The notes beneath the pieces were generated by a model. The model was not told the DNA's origin. It saw nothing but the letters and a program-made list of their open reading frames with translations, and ran no database searches. From Ceratotherium simum simum (lineage: Eukaryota; Chordata; Mammalia; Perissodactyla; Rhinocerotidae), in the NCBI RefSeq assembly GCF_000283155.1, contig NW_004454170.1, positions 11,365,594 to 11,429,593 of the forward strand: DNA of 64,000 nucleotides, in the 5' to 3' direction. The position numbers and the translations under genes are program-made. Of the stretch, positions 36,010 to 48,218 are shown one piece after another. Numbering within the stretch: the first letter of the stretch is position 1; each line of letters starts with the position of its first letter.

Positions 36010-36580
36010 AATATTAGGGCAGCCCCTAAGATGGCCGTCCCCGGTGTCCGTGTCTTGTACAGCCCCCTTATTTTGAGTGTGGGCAGAACCTATGAATATG
36101 ATGAGCTCTCATTCCCATGACTAGGTTACATTATATGGAAAAGATGAAGGTACTTTGCAGACATAATTAAGGTCTCTAAGCAGTTGACTTTGAGTTAACC
36201 AAAAGGGAGATTTTCCTGGGTGTCCCTGGCCTAATTAGGTGAGCTTTTAAAAGAGATTCTTCTGCTGGCCCTGAAAATGCAAATGCCGTGTTGTGAACTG
36301 TCTATGGAGGGGCCACATGACAAAGACCTGATGGCAGCCTCTAGGAACTGAAATGGTCCCTAGTCACTAGCCAGTAAGAAAATAGGGGCTTTAGTACTAC
36401 AACCACAGGGAACTGAATTCTGCCAACAACTGGAGAGCTTGGATGACACCCTCTAGCCTTACCTGAGATCACAGTTCCAGCCCACACCTTGATTTCAGCC
36501 TGGTGAGACCCTGAGCAGAGGACCCAACTGACCCGTACGGAGACTCCTGCTGCATGGAAACTCAAGATAATAAATTTGTG
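36010..36580 (+). mobile_element. ERVL/MaLR-type LTR (MLT1-like)
   Basis: 'aagatggccgtccccggtgtccgtgtc', 'gtactttgcagacataattaaggtc' and the end 'ctcaagataataaatttgtgttg' follow a common mammalian solo-LTR layout. No viral coding sequence is seen. A possible 3' terminal piece, 'actaaatttgcggtaatttgttacc', appears at 37331-37356, so later insertions may separate the end. Confidence 0.55.
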
Positions 36581-36749
36581 TTGCTGACTTTCTTTTTCCA
36601 ATGAAAATGATTTATTCAATGTGTAATTAAATATGATTTATTATCTATAACTTCACAAGCTTTTATAAATAAATCAGTTCCCAAATCATGAAATAATTTC
36701 AATCACAAAATATATAAATTAGTAGATATATATTTCACTAAAGTTGTCA

Positions 36750-37150
36750 AATGCACTTGACTCTGCTTAACTCCTCAAATGATAAGAAACATCCAAAAGC
36801 TCTGACGGTGCTTCTCTGAACATCTCTTTCTTCATATTGGTGGTTTTCTCTGAGTAGCTGAATTTGCAGAGCGTCTTCCAAAGACCACAAGTCAATGTGG
36901 AGGATCATTCTGCTGTCTGTCTCTGTTATGCAGTCTCTAGGTCTTTAACATTTTTAATTTCAAGTGGATGAAGCTGTTTCAATGCAGCTGTTCTTGGCTT
37001 TGAGTTTGCCTGGGTTACTATGACTTCTTAACTGGTGTCCAGAATTCTCATACAGGCTTTTGCACAGTGTATTGTTGTTAAGTCAGTGTCTCTGTGGGGA
37101 ACAAAGCCTGAGGCTTCCTATTCTGCAGTCTTGCTGACGTCATCATCATC
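36750..37150 (-). mobile_element. Possible L1 5' region, antisense
   Basis: Read on the minus strand, 'gacgtcagcaagactgcagaataggaagcc' recalls the start of L1 elements. The rest is too diverged for a firm call. Confidence 0.3.
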
Positions 37151-37164
37151 ATGAGTATTTCTTA

Positions 37165-37245
37165 ACTTCATTTATTTGTTCGACAAACTTGAATAAGTGT
37201 CTTCTACATGTTAGTTCTAGGCTAAGTGCTGGTAAGTAGGAGGCT
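37165..37245 (-). mobile_element. L2 3' end, antisense
   Basis: 'tcatttatttgttcgacaaacttgaataagtgtcttctacatg' with 'ttctaggctaagtgctgg' is the L2 3' end in reverse. Confidence 0.5.
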
Positions 37246-37774
37246 CAAGAAATCCAGAACTTAAATCCAAATATATCTGATTCAAAAGCTCTGCTGTTGT
37301 CTGCACTGTGCTGTGTTGTTGCACACTGCACCACTAAATTTGCGGTAATTTGTTACCTGGCCATAGATTATGAATTCATTCTGCAATATCAATGGCAGTA
37401 TCCAGTAGGGGTTCTGGGTACCAGATACAGTTGCTCTTGTGAAGAACTGTTGGAACCTAAAGTATTATAGCTCTGGAAACCTTGGACCAGGAGGCAGCAA
37501 AGGTAACTGTTAGGAGAGCCCTGTCTGAGACACACTCCAGGTGCTATGTGTCTCTGAAGGACGGCTTGGCCCCCAGTGACGTAGACAGGATAAGGACTAG
37601 GTTTCCCAAACACTTTATAGAAATGAGAGTGAAGAGGGAAAAATTCAGGCATGTGGCAGGATCTTGATATGTTACCAAACCAGAAAGGGAATGGATTGGA
37701 TGGAGGCTGGGAAAGAAAAGAAGAAATTACAATAAAAAAAATTGCCCTCACGCTTCATTGCCATGAACCCTAGA

Positions 37775-37985
37775 TAAGACAGACCTGGATTCAAATCTCT
37801 CATGTCACCTCTTATTTTGTGCTCTCAAACAAGTTACCTGAACCTCAGGTTCACCATCTCTAAAATAGTCTTTAAAAGTACCTCCATCACCAGGTTGTTT
37901 TGAGAATTAAGAGAACATGTATAAATACGCCAGTACAAAGCCAAGTACACAGTAGATACCCAATAAGTGGTAGCTGTTACTATAC
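37775..37985 (+). mobile_element. MIR SINE
   Basis: 'gacagacctggattcaaatc', 'ctgaacctcaggttcaccatctctaaaat' and 'agatacccaataagtggtagctgttac' are MIR head, core and tail. Confidence 0.8.
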
Positions 37986-37994
37986 AATAACAAA

Positions 37995-38150
37995 ATATTG
38001 CAATACGTATTGGTTTTCTATGGCTGTGGTACTTCCTTCCACATATTGTGGCTTAAAGCAACACAAATTCATCATCTCATAGTTTCTATGGGCAGGAGTT
38101 CAGGCATGGCCTAGCTGTGTGCTGTCCCTTTAATTGGGGCAATTTACCCC
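37995..38150 (-). mobile_element. LTR fragment (MaLR-like), antisense
   Basis: 'attggttttctatggctgtgg', 'cttaaagcaacacaaattcatcatctcatag' and 'agttcaggcatggcctagctg' match the reverse of the LTR type at 36010 and 54430. Only the 3' part is left. Confidence 0.55.
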
Positions 38151-39264
38151 AAAAGCAGGGCACACAAATCAGGCCTATTTGGGAAGACTAAGCTATTTAC
38201 ATCTCCTTTCCTTAGAGACAGTCTCAGCCAAGGTGATAGAAATACTTTCCTTGGAGATTCTGACCTTCAATGTAGAAGTGATGGTGATTTGGGGTGGGGG
38301 ATGGTGATGAAGACCCTATCAGTTCTCCTCAAAAACAGCTGTCAGAGAAAGCACCAAGAACAGGGAACAGAGCCTGAGCCAGGGGCAAACAGCTCTCCCA
38401 CCTCTCTGCTCTGGATTTGGAGCTGTGTCTTGCTATTTAAGAGAGCTCTCTAATTGAACAGCACCGATTCATCAACAGACAGACATCTATCTCTGCTCAT
38501 CAAGTTCACTGTTATTTGTATTTTTCATGGGTTAACATAGCCTTTTCCAGAGCTGGCTTTCCTGCCCATGTGAACGTTCATGCTTGATATGTGTACCTCC
38601 TAAGGACTTGCATACCTTCTCTTAAAGGTTCTTCTTCCAGGGTCTGGGGAATGGGTAATACTCAGAGAGGATCCATCAGCCTAGTTCCAAGCACCAACAC
38701 CTCGCCAGTTATCACTGCAGCAACTATGGCACCCACCAGAGTGTTGAGCACAAAGGATGCCTCATAAATCCTGACTGACTTGTTAGTTAATCAGCTAGCC
38801 CTCACCACCGTGCAGTCACATGGCCTGAATCAAGAGCCCCGAATTGCCAGCGCTCTGTACTTGACACTGACATTCACCTTGTCATCCCTGGAGCTCACAG
38901 CAACCCTGGGAGACTCTTGGTGCAGGAAGGTCTGATTATTCCTGATTAGTCCTCTCTCCTGTGTAAGTTCATAAATCCAATTAGTGATAGGATTTGAGAG
39001 GAAACCCAGGACTTTTGAATCCTGGTCCAGCCTGCTTTCTTACTCTGTTTTCTTTTATGAATCTGTGGTTACTGGCTTCCATTTTCCTCCTCACTCTGGG
39101 TAATCTGTTAATATCTCACAGTTCAGGAAAGTGATACTTAAACCACAGAAGTCTCCCAAGGGCTGCAGAGATTTTGGATGGGGGATCATCAGAGAACTTT
39201 GCTTTTCCATCCCTCCTCTGCAGTCAGGGCCACTTCGTAGGCGTCACACAGAGTCCCACACTTG
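38150..39264. other. Intergenic, unassigned
   Basis: No gene and no repeat I can name. Confidence 0.5.
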
Positions 39265-39275
39265 AGAGAGTCCCA

Positions 39276-39485
39276 GGGCCGGCCCCGTGGCTTGGTGGTT
39301 AAGTGCGCGCGCTCCGCTGCTGGCGGCCCGGGGTTCGGATCCCGGGCGCGCACCGACGTACCGCTTCTCCGGCCATGCTGAGGTCGTGTCCCACGTACAG
39401 CAACTAGAAGGATGTGCATCTATGACATACAACTATCTACTGGGGCTTTAGGGGAAAAATAAATAAATAAAAAGAAAAAAAAAAA
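39276..39485 (+). mobile_element. ERE SINE, well preserved
   Basis: GC-rich head 'gggccggccccgtggcttgg' with a B-box-like 'ggttcggatcc', many retained CpGs, a body ending '..ctactggggctttagggg', a (TAAA)n and an A-tail. The 11-bp target duplication agagagtccca is at 39265-39275 and 39486-39496. Retained CpGs suggest it is among the youngest repeats here. Confidence 0.94.
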
Positions 39486-39496
39486 AGAGAGTCCCA

Positions 39497-42225
39497 CATT
39501 TGCTTAACTGCTTGGCTATTGCCCTCTTTGTAATTTTTAAACAAAGGCCACACATTTTCATTTTGAACTGAGCCCCACATATTACGTCACCAGTCCTGTC
39601 TGCAATAAAGATACAGTGGGCTTTAACATATACTTGCAAATTGGAGTGAGAATCTAAATCTCTTTTCTTATTGGCTAATCAAACCCCAGGCTATTATTAT
39701 AACTTAGCATCACATCAGCTTCACCCTCAGGTTAATTACTTTGACCAGTAAATCAATAAGTTAACAAAAGGGAAAGTTTTTGTAGGAGCAGCATGTAAAA
39801 CATCACAGGATGGCCCTCAACCGCAGCAGGATACCGAAAACTCTGTCCCCTCATCCACCTCCATTCTGAACCCAGCTAGAACTACTCTCTACTCACACTG
39901 CTTCCCCACTGGAGCTCCCTCAAAATCTCCTCCAATACATCTTGGCACGCTGGTTCTTTCCCTCATCTCCTATGGCTCATCTGTGTTTGTTAAATATTAT
40001 TTGGCACATAGTCAGCTCTTCAAAACAAGAGACTTGGATTGCAAGGGACAGGCGGTGGGCTTGCAAGTCCTGCAGGAATGAGGCTGTGCTGACACTACCC
40101 TCACCTCCCTCCTGTTCCCTCCCCGCCCCCCCACATCCATACAGTAACACAGACCGCACACAACTGTGTTGAGAAAGAAAGGTAAAAGGACCATAAAAAC
40201 CTTTGGAAATGAAGCCTGGTAACTTACCTAGAATTAAAAGCTTGGATTCTGAAGGAGGTTGGAACGGAGGCTGTTAAATCCACATTCTTGTTTTCTAAGC
40301 TTGTCTGCTTCTTGGCACTACACTCAGAACCTTCACCGAGAAACTCTATCATTGGCTGGGATCTGATGGCACAATGATCTCTGTCACTAATCCCCCAAAA
40401 GTCCCTAGTTTGAAAAAGTAAAATAACCATTTGCAAAGCATACCTCTCTAACAAAGGGTTCTGTGGGCCTCACATTGTTTAATAAGCACAACTTCTGATA
40501 CCACAGCACTTTCCTAGGACCTACTCGGAAGAAGGAGAGTGGATTTCCAACTGAGAACTCCCAAGGTACAGGGTAATTTCTCCTTTCTACGTAAAACCCT
40601 CACACTCTCCCATTCCCAGACCTTGACAATGACAATCACATACATATGAATAGCACTTTCTATTTTTCAAGACGCTTTCTAACGCAGCATCCTATCTGAT
40701 CCTCTCAGCACCCCTGAGAGATAAGCAGGGCAACTGTTATCCCCATTTTACAGAAGGGGCAGCTGAGTCTCAACGATGCTCACGCTGTGCCGGCAGCAAA
40801 CTCAGCACACGTGTGGCAGCATGTTTGAAGCCATGATCCTGGCTTCTGTTTAAAGATTGAGTTCTCATTGCAAAGCGTGAATGACGAGAAGTCTTTTTCT
40901 CAGGCCATGGGAACATTGGCAGTCTCTTCCTACTTTCCCCTAACTTTGGGCGCGGGCCCGCCTCTGATGAGGCCATACATCCTCTGATCGACACCATTGT
41001 TGTGAGAGACGTGATGGCGAGGTAAGACAATTCACTGAAGGGAATTGGTTTAAGGTTGGAGTAAAAAGAGGCTGGAAAGGGAGGCGGGACATGTAAGAGC
41101 AGAGAGAGGCCCCGATTGAAAAGAAAAGGGGAAAATTATCTCAATTCTAGCACTGCTGGAAAATGGGAACGTTATTGCTGCACAAAGACCCTCTCGAACC
41201 GCCTGCCTTCCAAAATTTCTACTGCACTCTCTGCAGTTACTTGTGTATGGCAGAAGCAGCATCTTTGTATTATATGAACAGTCTGCTTCATAATCAAATA
41301 CCATCTGTCGCTACATCTGAACTTGTTTTCAACATCTGTGCGTTCTGGTCTTAACAAAGCTTTAAAAACTAATTCAAAAACTTTCACAGATCACTGACTA
41401 AATATGTACATTGACCATCTTTCCACACTGGTTTGCAATGTTTCTTCTATAGGTGCCTCCCTCTGCCTGGGAAGAGTGAAGACATATACACTTGGAGGCT
41501 TTATTAAGCTTATTTCCTAATGGCCTTGGGTAGCCAAGTGCAAGAGAGGGACACTTGCTTATGCACCGAGAGGACCCATCATATTCTTTCTTGGTGCCAA
41601 TATGGTCCCTTTCTGCCAATGAGAAACCTGTAAGTTGATCAGCTACCATACCCCAATTACTCAAAATGACACTACAGATAAAACGGCAACCAAGGGGAGA
41701 ATCAACTCTATGGCTTCTACGCAGCTAAAGTGTGTTTGAACAAATGGTGAAGTAAAACCATGAGAGCTCTCGGGAGGATAAGGACGCTGTTACTTTGCAC
41801 ATGCTTCAGAAATGTGAAGTACATCTTTACAGAACTTTTGGCCAACCCCCTGGCAGATGTTGACCAGTTTTGCTTATGTATACATCAGTTGCAGAACACT
41901 AAAACAGAGATTGGAAATTTTAATTTAGTCAAGGCAGTTGGGCTAAAATGATGGCTTTTGTTGAAACCATTAAATAGAGCTGCCTAATGAAGTACAGTAC
42001 AGGGCTGGCAAACAGAGCCCTGATGGGAGGCTGCCGCTTCCAAGCAGGAGAGAGGGAAGGCAGTGGCCGTGCGGGTCTCAGAGTGCAGGCAGCATGGCGC
42101 CCTTGGACAGAGAGAAAGGGCTTGGGGTGGTGCAGGCAGAGAGCGAGCGGGGCTAGGAACCATGAGCAGAGGGCATCTGTCCATGGCATCAACACTGGTG
42201 GAATCTTAGTGGCATGTGTTCGTAT
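39497..42225. other. Intergenic, mostly unique
   Basis: Only the antisense MIR at 40630-40790 is recognised. No ORF has coding character. Confidence 0.5.
40630..40790 (-). mobile_element. MIR SINE, antisense
   Basis: 'tctgatcctctcagcacccctgagag' and 'ttatccccattttacagaaggggcagctgag' are the MIR core in reverse. Confidence 0.7.
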
Positions 42226-42294
42226 TTGTGTGTGAGCGTGTGTGTATGTGCATGCATTCACGTGTGCATGTGTGTGTGTGTATGTGTGTGTGGT
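42226..42294. repeat. (GT)n microsatellite, imperfect
   Basis: TGTG/TATG/CATG units over about 70 bp. Confidence 0.85.
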
Positions 42295-42914
42295 GTCAGG
42301 GCCAATGAAGGCTTTATTTTGGAAATGTTCTCTTTTAAGTGTCAGCTACCTGTTTGCAAGGGGCCAGGAGGGAAGTGTGGTGTAGTGAGCAGGTGCACGG
42401 CCCCTTGAAGGTGATTTGGGTGAGTTTGGAGTGTAGAGAAGGGGGAGCGGTGGCAAGTCGTAAGGCTGGGGAGCTGGCGGGAGGGTGGGAGGCTGCCGGG
42501 TTAATGAGTCCCATGATTGATTCCACTGCTTCAGTACACTTGCCCTTCCCACGGCTGCTTGACGGCAAGTAGCCATTAGGTGCACCCAGGCTATCCTTCC
42601 TTCCCCACTCAGGGTCAGCCGAGGCAAAGCAAAGATAACCTCAGTATTGATAGAAACCCACTTTAGCGTGATGGGGCTGATTGATAATTATTCAGAGGAC
42701 TGGACATTGACTTCTTGCACAGTGATGAATATATTAGAGAGCACCACTTTGTGTGTATTTTTCAACTGCTTTCTTGTTTCAGTGGGAATTTTTACCATGT
42801 GACCACTTAACACTATAGTAGTCATGAATGTTTAAAACAATGCAAACTATACTATATTTTAGAGAAGATGACTATTATTATTAAGGTATAATTATTTGCA
42901 GCATATAAATAAAT

Positions 42915-42990
42915 AAAACTGTATTCAATAAGCACCTATTATTGGCCAGGTATTCCAGAAAATAGAGGGAGATTCAATTCTTGTTCATCT
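42915..42990 (-). mobile_element. L2 3' end, antisense
   Basis: 'ttcaataagcacctattattggccaggtattcc' is the L2 3' end in reverse. Confidence 0.5.
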
Positions 42991-45347
42991 GGTAGGGAAT
43001 AGCATCAAACAACAGTTGATTTGCATCAAACAACTTTTATTTTAAAAACCACCAAAGGAATTAGTTAATAGTTATATGAAATGATTGTCTGAGATTAAGC
43101 GGATGTTGGTGTATTTTTTTTCAAGCTGGCTCAGATGTATAGACATGGCCTAACTACAAAACAAACAAACAAAACACATACACTCAAAAATATGTTACTG
43201 CCGTTTAGTATTTAGTATATATCGTGGTAGAGTTTGATTTTTGTCAGGGAGAGGATCAGATTCCCAATTCTTCAAATGAACCCAGCAAAAGCCCAGGATT
43301 AAACCCTGAAAGTTCTGTGTTCCAGAACATATTCCCAACCTTTCAGGGATGAGGACCCCTCTATGATCCCCAGCATCCTGTGACATTCATTCTGTACACA
43401 GATGACGCTTAATGGACACAAGGAATCGCTGACCCAAAGCTGGTGACCACTGCTCCAGGATGCTGACAGTTCTAATGTCCACTTTTAGCTCCAATTAACT
43501 CTATATTATTCATAATTATAAACATATATTAATCCACCCAGTGAAATATGCAAAAGTAAATTTTATTTGGTTAAGAAACATTCATGTCCACTTATGTAAA
43601 TATTGAGATGCTTGGATTTCTTTAAAACATATTCACTGACAGCCTGGGGGAGACAACCAAGAGAGTTCCAGGGGTGACAAGGAAATCAGGGTGGAATTAA
43701 ATATTTCCTAAAATATTTATATTCTAGCTCTCAAAAATGGATTCTTTCTCTCCCCTAGGTGAGTGAGATTTGTCAGTAATATTTTTCCCATTGCTTCAGT
43801 TAAATATCCAGATTTATCACAAAATGAACAAATTTCCAGGAGCTAGGGAAAAGGAAAAAGAAGGAGAATCCCAATTAGATGCTGCACAATTTTTGTATCT
43901 ACTAAAGAGAGAAGAGCAGATGCAATTTTGAAAGCCAAATTATTTGGAGGGGGGTGAGAAGAAAAATCAGGACTCAGTTGATATTGATGATCACTGTGAT
44001 GTACAGTTTCCAGTTCATTTCTTTTTCCTAGGATGTAGTGTCAGTAAATGCCACTGCTCTTAAAGGTTTGCCAGTATTTCTGTGAGGAATCTCCATCCTT
44101 TCTGCTGGGGGGTTGCTATAACTTGGCAACTTTTATGCACACTGGGCTGAAGCGTGGTGTACACATTGTCAGTCCAGATGCAATTTTCTGTTGCAATTAC
44201 CAAAAATGAAATCAAGGAAGCTGCTTGGGATTTTAGTTTATGGGGACATGAGCGAAAGAGGAATATATGTATTATTATTTTCTTGCTGCACATTTTTACA
44301 CCTTGATTTTGTTCGTCTTTATTTTAGGTCATCCTCATCTTAGAAAAACTAAAGTTTAAACACACACCAAAAAATTGAGGTAGGTTTCATCATAGAATAC
44401 ATCTTTGTTACAGCACAAATGTGGTTTAACTATGGTTTTTACTGCTAGAAGTTGAGAGCAGAACATGCACTCTCTTCCCAGGTATGAGATCTTTGGATTT
44501 CCCCAGCTACTGCAGAACTCTCCTTATTACTGTGCTGTTTTCCCCCAAGTTTCTTGGGGTTCTCAGAGTGACCTACATTTTAGTCTGTGTTGGTTAACTG
44601 GTGGGTAGGGACCATGTCTATGTAAACCATCATGTACAAGGCCTCACACAATGTCACCTACCCCGGCCACATCAATGTGCAGCCACAGCAACAGCTCTTG
44701 ACTGAACAGTCACACTGTAGCAATCGACTTAACAAACTTTTCAACTGAATTAACCAAATCAACTGATTCCTATGACTTTGTACACTTAAAGACACACTAT
44801 TTCAGTCATGCCAAATAAACAAAATATGAAAGAAGGGATTGCTAAAGCCATCAATAGCTTAGTAAAGACTCTGGATTAGGAGAAGGAGAAATTTTCATTG
44901 ACTTCAACGAAATAGACCATGTGGTAGAAATGGAGTTGCTCTTCAAACATAAAGCTCTAGCTTTATCACTAAGTCAGTTTTTCTCAAACTGAGGATAAAA
45001 AATCCTTGGAAAATGGAGAGAAGGTGAGTTGTGAGGGAGCCTGGGCACATAGGCAGCACACAGTGAATATCGCTTGAATGAACAAGGGGCCCCAAGAAAC
45101 GGACTGTGAAATTAGGTAGAGCTCACTCACACCATCATGGCTACTCCAAGATAAGAGCTGCCATTTTCGTGGATGTGTTGTCTGCCTAGGTCTCAATATT
45201 TAAATACTTACAAGAAAGGATCTAGGTGCTGCTCGAATCCCTGGAAACTGTTAGTGGTCTGGCCTCAGGGGCACTCGTCCATCAGGGATTTATCCAGTTC
45301 TTCTCTGTTTTACCATCCTCTCCTTTCTCCACTCTATTCTTCAGAAA

Positions 45348-45440
45348 AGGCAAAGAAAAGAAGAGGGAAAACAAAGGATTGAAGAAAGAAGGAAAGGGAG
45401 AGAGGAAAGAAAGCAAGGAGGGAAAGGAAAGAAAAAAAAC
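45348..45440. repeat. Purine-rich (GA/GGAA) low-complexity tract
   Basis: About 90 nt of almost only A and G on the + strand. Such homopurine stretches can form triplex DNA; it is not a perfect mirror repeat. Confidence 0.75.
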
Positions 45441-46602
45441 TCAGCTACTGTTGTACATATTCGGGGACTTCCATTTTATTTCTGATTTCAAAGATGGCGC
45501 CTCCAATCACCTTGTTCTCTGATGTGCTGAGCTGAAAGGCATATGAGGAGCAGCAGAAAGAGGAAAACTTTGGCCCTGCTGACAAGACACACTGCAGCAT
45601 CTGGGGTGCTCCTGGGAGACCTGTGGCCAGGCTAACCTAGACTCACTTCGCTGAGCTTGCAAAATCTAGAGGATGAGGTCACATTTGGCCAAGACTATAA
45701 ATAGACATCGGTGACAACTAAAACCAAAAGGGAGCTTTGCCTCTGATTCACAGGCTAACATCTCTGAGCGAAAGAACTGGGCATCCATCATTATCTAGAA
45801 ATCTTAAGAAGAGCAAGACACTGTGGAAGGTAATTTTTGTCCTCTCCCTGTTTTACTTCCCTTGAAGTCCTTTGATCTTGGAAAGATATCCCTTGGATTC
45901 CAATATCAAGATGAGAAAGGATTCTGAGGAATTCACTATTGCCTGGGATTCCCTAAGAAAAAGTATCCAACCATTCCCTTACAGCAAATCATGACACACT
46001 TCGAAGCTGCACAATGACTTTATCACAGGAGCGACTTTATAGTGAAACCTGCCATGGCAGTCTACATCCCTCCTACCGCCCTCGGAGTTACTTATATTGC
46101 ACATAACTCATTATCTTCCGAGAGCCCACCCTTAGCTAACAACTTAGCAGGGTTGAACGAGAGTAAAATAGCCTCCCTCGCTTCCAACACAGCCTGTAAG
46201 AACCAGGGTCCAGCCATCTGCAGCACCTGTTCACAGACAACTCAGCAGAGGTATTTGTCTTCCAAATCGCAAAGAGAGCAGAGCCAAGGTTCTTCCATTT
46301 TATGGAGTGGTAGGATTGGCTGCCTGGGCGTCATCCTTCCATTTCCCCAGAAGCACCAGCTGCTGCTGCTCTCTGAGACTCTGAACTCCCCTTCACCTGA
46401 ACAGCAGTGTCAACCCGCCCTGGCGAGAAAACAGGAGCCCGAGCCTCGAGTTCTAACACTAATAACAGTACCCGAGCAAAGTCTGCTCAACCAGAAAATG
46501 CAAGTAAAACTTTAAAAAACTGCCATTTGGACTAGGGAAACATGTCATCTTTCAGACTATGCATAGCATCAGTGTTTTTCTTTTCACAAATTTAGCACTC
46601 TG

Positions 46603-46662
46603 CCCCCCTCCCCCCTGCTGCCTCGCCCCCCTTCCCTCCCTACCTCCCCCTTCACCCTCTCC
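46603..46662 (-). other. C-run tract: potential G-quadruplex on the minus strand
   Basis: C runs on the + strand at 46603-46608, 46610-46615, 46626-46631, 46634-46636, 46638-46640 and 46646-46650 give six G runs of at least three on the minus strand with loops of 1 to 10 nt. Folding is inferred from this pattern. Confidence 0.6.
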
Positions 46663-47206
46663 ACGGCTCTGTCATTTGAGAAGCCCTGTCTTCATTTTCT
46701 TTGTATTTAATTTTTCATATCATTCGCAGGACATATCACATATTTGTTGTGATTTATTCCATACCCATCCCTCCTCTGACTTTGAAGAAGGCTATCACCT
46801 TCCCCTCCTGCTCTGGGAGAATCTGCCAAGTCTGCAGTTTGTGATTTTTGTCATAATCCATGTGCTTAAACAGTCAGGGGAGACTGTCTCAAGATTCTGC
46901 AGGTCCCCAAAGCTGTCTTCCACCCGTTAACTGCCCACGGGTTTATTCCTAAGGAAGAGGCAGCCTAAGTCTGGGCTGAGGACCATGTGATGTGACCTCA
47001 TTGAGAATGAGAAACTCATTTATTTCTTCTTTTTTATTCCCTAGGAATGAAGATATTCGGATTTGCTAAAATGTGTATAACTGTATTTAAAATTTGCCCT
47101 AACAAGCTGGGGATGTTTATGTATATTTGCATTAATCATGATGGGTCATTTAGTAACAGGTATTGGCTCCATCTCCAAAATGGCAGAGTATTCATATTTA
47201 GAGTGA

Positions 47207-47250
47207 GATAGACAGAGATAGAGAAAGAGAGAGAGGGAGAGACAGAAGGA
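47207..47250. repeat. (GA)n simple repeat
   Basis: AGAGAGAG/GACAGA units, about 44 bp, just 5' of the twin-primed L1. Confidence 0.8.
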
Positions 47251-47435
47251 TGAAAAAGAAAATTAACAGATACCCAAACTACTGATGCAGGTCAATTATC
47301 TATTAAGATCTTTTGCAGTATGAGATCTCAAGAAACCAAAAGGGAAAAGAAAACCATCATCAGGATGTCAGCAAATTTTTATAAGCATCAGCCATGTGCA
47401 CAGTCCTACTGGGGAAACCAAAAAGAATAAGGCTC

Positions 47436-48218
47436 TTTAGTCTGATGTAGTCCCATTTGGTTATTTTTTCTTTTGTTTCCCATGCCTGAGTAGACATGGT
47501 ATTCAAAAAAATGCTGCTAAGACTGATGTCAAAGAGTGTACTGCCTATGTTTTCTTCTAGGATGTTTACGGTTTCAGGTCTTACATTAAAGTCTTCAATC
47601 CATTTTGAGTTAATTTTTGTGTATGGTGTAAGATAATGGTCTGCTTTCATTCTTTGGCACGTGGCTGTCCAGTTTTCCCAACACCATTTATTGAAGGGAC
47701 TTTCCTTTCTCCATTGTATGTTCTTGGCTCCTTTGTCGAAGATTAGCTGTCCATAGATGTGTGGTTTTATGTCTAGGCTTTCAACTCTGCTCCACTGATC
47801 TATGTGTCTGTTTTTGTGCCAGTACCATGCTGTTTTGATTACCATAGCTTTGTAGAATTTTTTTTTTTTGGTGAGGAAGATTGGCCTTGAGCTAACAACT
47901 GTTGCCAATCCTCCTCTTTTTGCTTGAGGAAGATTGTCCCTGAGCTAACATCCATGCCAGTCTTCCTCTATTTTGTATGTGGTATGCCACCACAGCCTGG
48001 CTTGATGATCGGTGTGTAGGTCTACACCCAGGATCCAAACCCACAAACCCTGGGCCGCCGAAGCGGAGTGTGCAAACTTAACCACTACCCCACCAGGCTG
48101 GCCCCTGCTTTGTAGAATATTTTGAAGTCAGGGATTGTGATGCCTCCAGCATTGTTCTTTTTTCTCAGGATTGCTTTAGCTATTCGGAGTCTTTTGTTGT
48201 TCCATATAAATTTTAGGA
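47436..48218 (-). mobile_element. L1, inverted 5' limb of a twin-primed insertion
   Basis: The minus strand carries L1 ORF2 sequence, with peptides such as [33 protein letters not shown] and [11 protein letters not shown], ending at WDYIRLK. This 182-codon open frame (47360-47908) is transposon, not a host gene. The limb is interrupted by an ERE at 47859-48106. The parent order continues, with no visible gap, in the + limb that starts at about 48219. This is the reverse-transcriptase C-terminal region only, so the copy is inactive. Confidence 0.93.
47859..48106 (-). mobile_element. ERE SINE nested in L1
   Basis: Antisense ERE with a T-run at the left (its A-tail), two 'gagctaaca' units and the head 'ggggccagcctggtgg' (minus strand) at the right. 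It splits the L1 and has a 12-bp target duplication, gctttgtagaat, at 47847-47858 and 48107-48118. It must be younger than the L1. Confidence 0.94.

Larger units (their letters stand above)
42300..47206. other. Intergenic, mostly unassigned
   Basis: Contains an L2 piece (42915), a purine-rich strand (45348) and a C-run tract (46603). A stretch at about 42590-42740 is AT-balanced and repeat-free and could be a conserved element, but nothing shows this directly. The 157-codon ORF at 46042-46515 resembles no family I know. Confidence 0.5.

Noticed and set aside
39276..39350. A tRNA gene at the ERE head
   Set aside because: tRNA-like head of a SINE with target duplication and A-tail; no full cloverleaf is expected.
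46042..46515. 157-codon open frame as a novel gene
   Set aside because: No domain, signal or family is recognisable, codon use looks like the surrounding DNA, and an ORF of this length is expected by chance in 64 kb of six frames. No promoter or splice context was seen.
46559..46930. 123-codon open frame as a gene
   Set aside because: Its proline/serine-rich part is simply the C-run tract read in frame; no coding evidence.
47360..47908. 182-codon minus-strand ORF as a host protein
   Set aside because: It is L1 ORF2 sequence plus flanking DNA.
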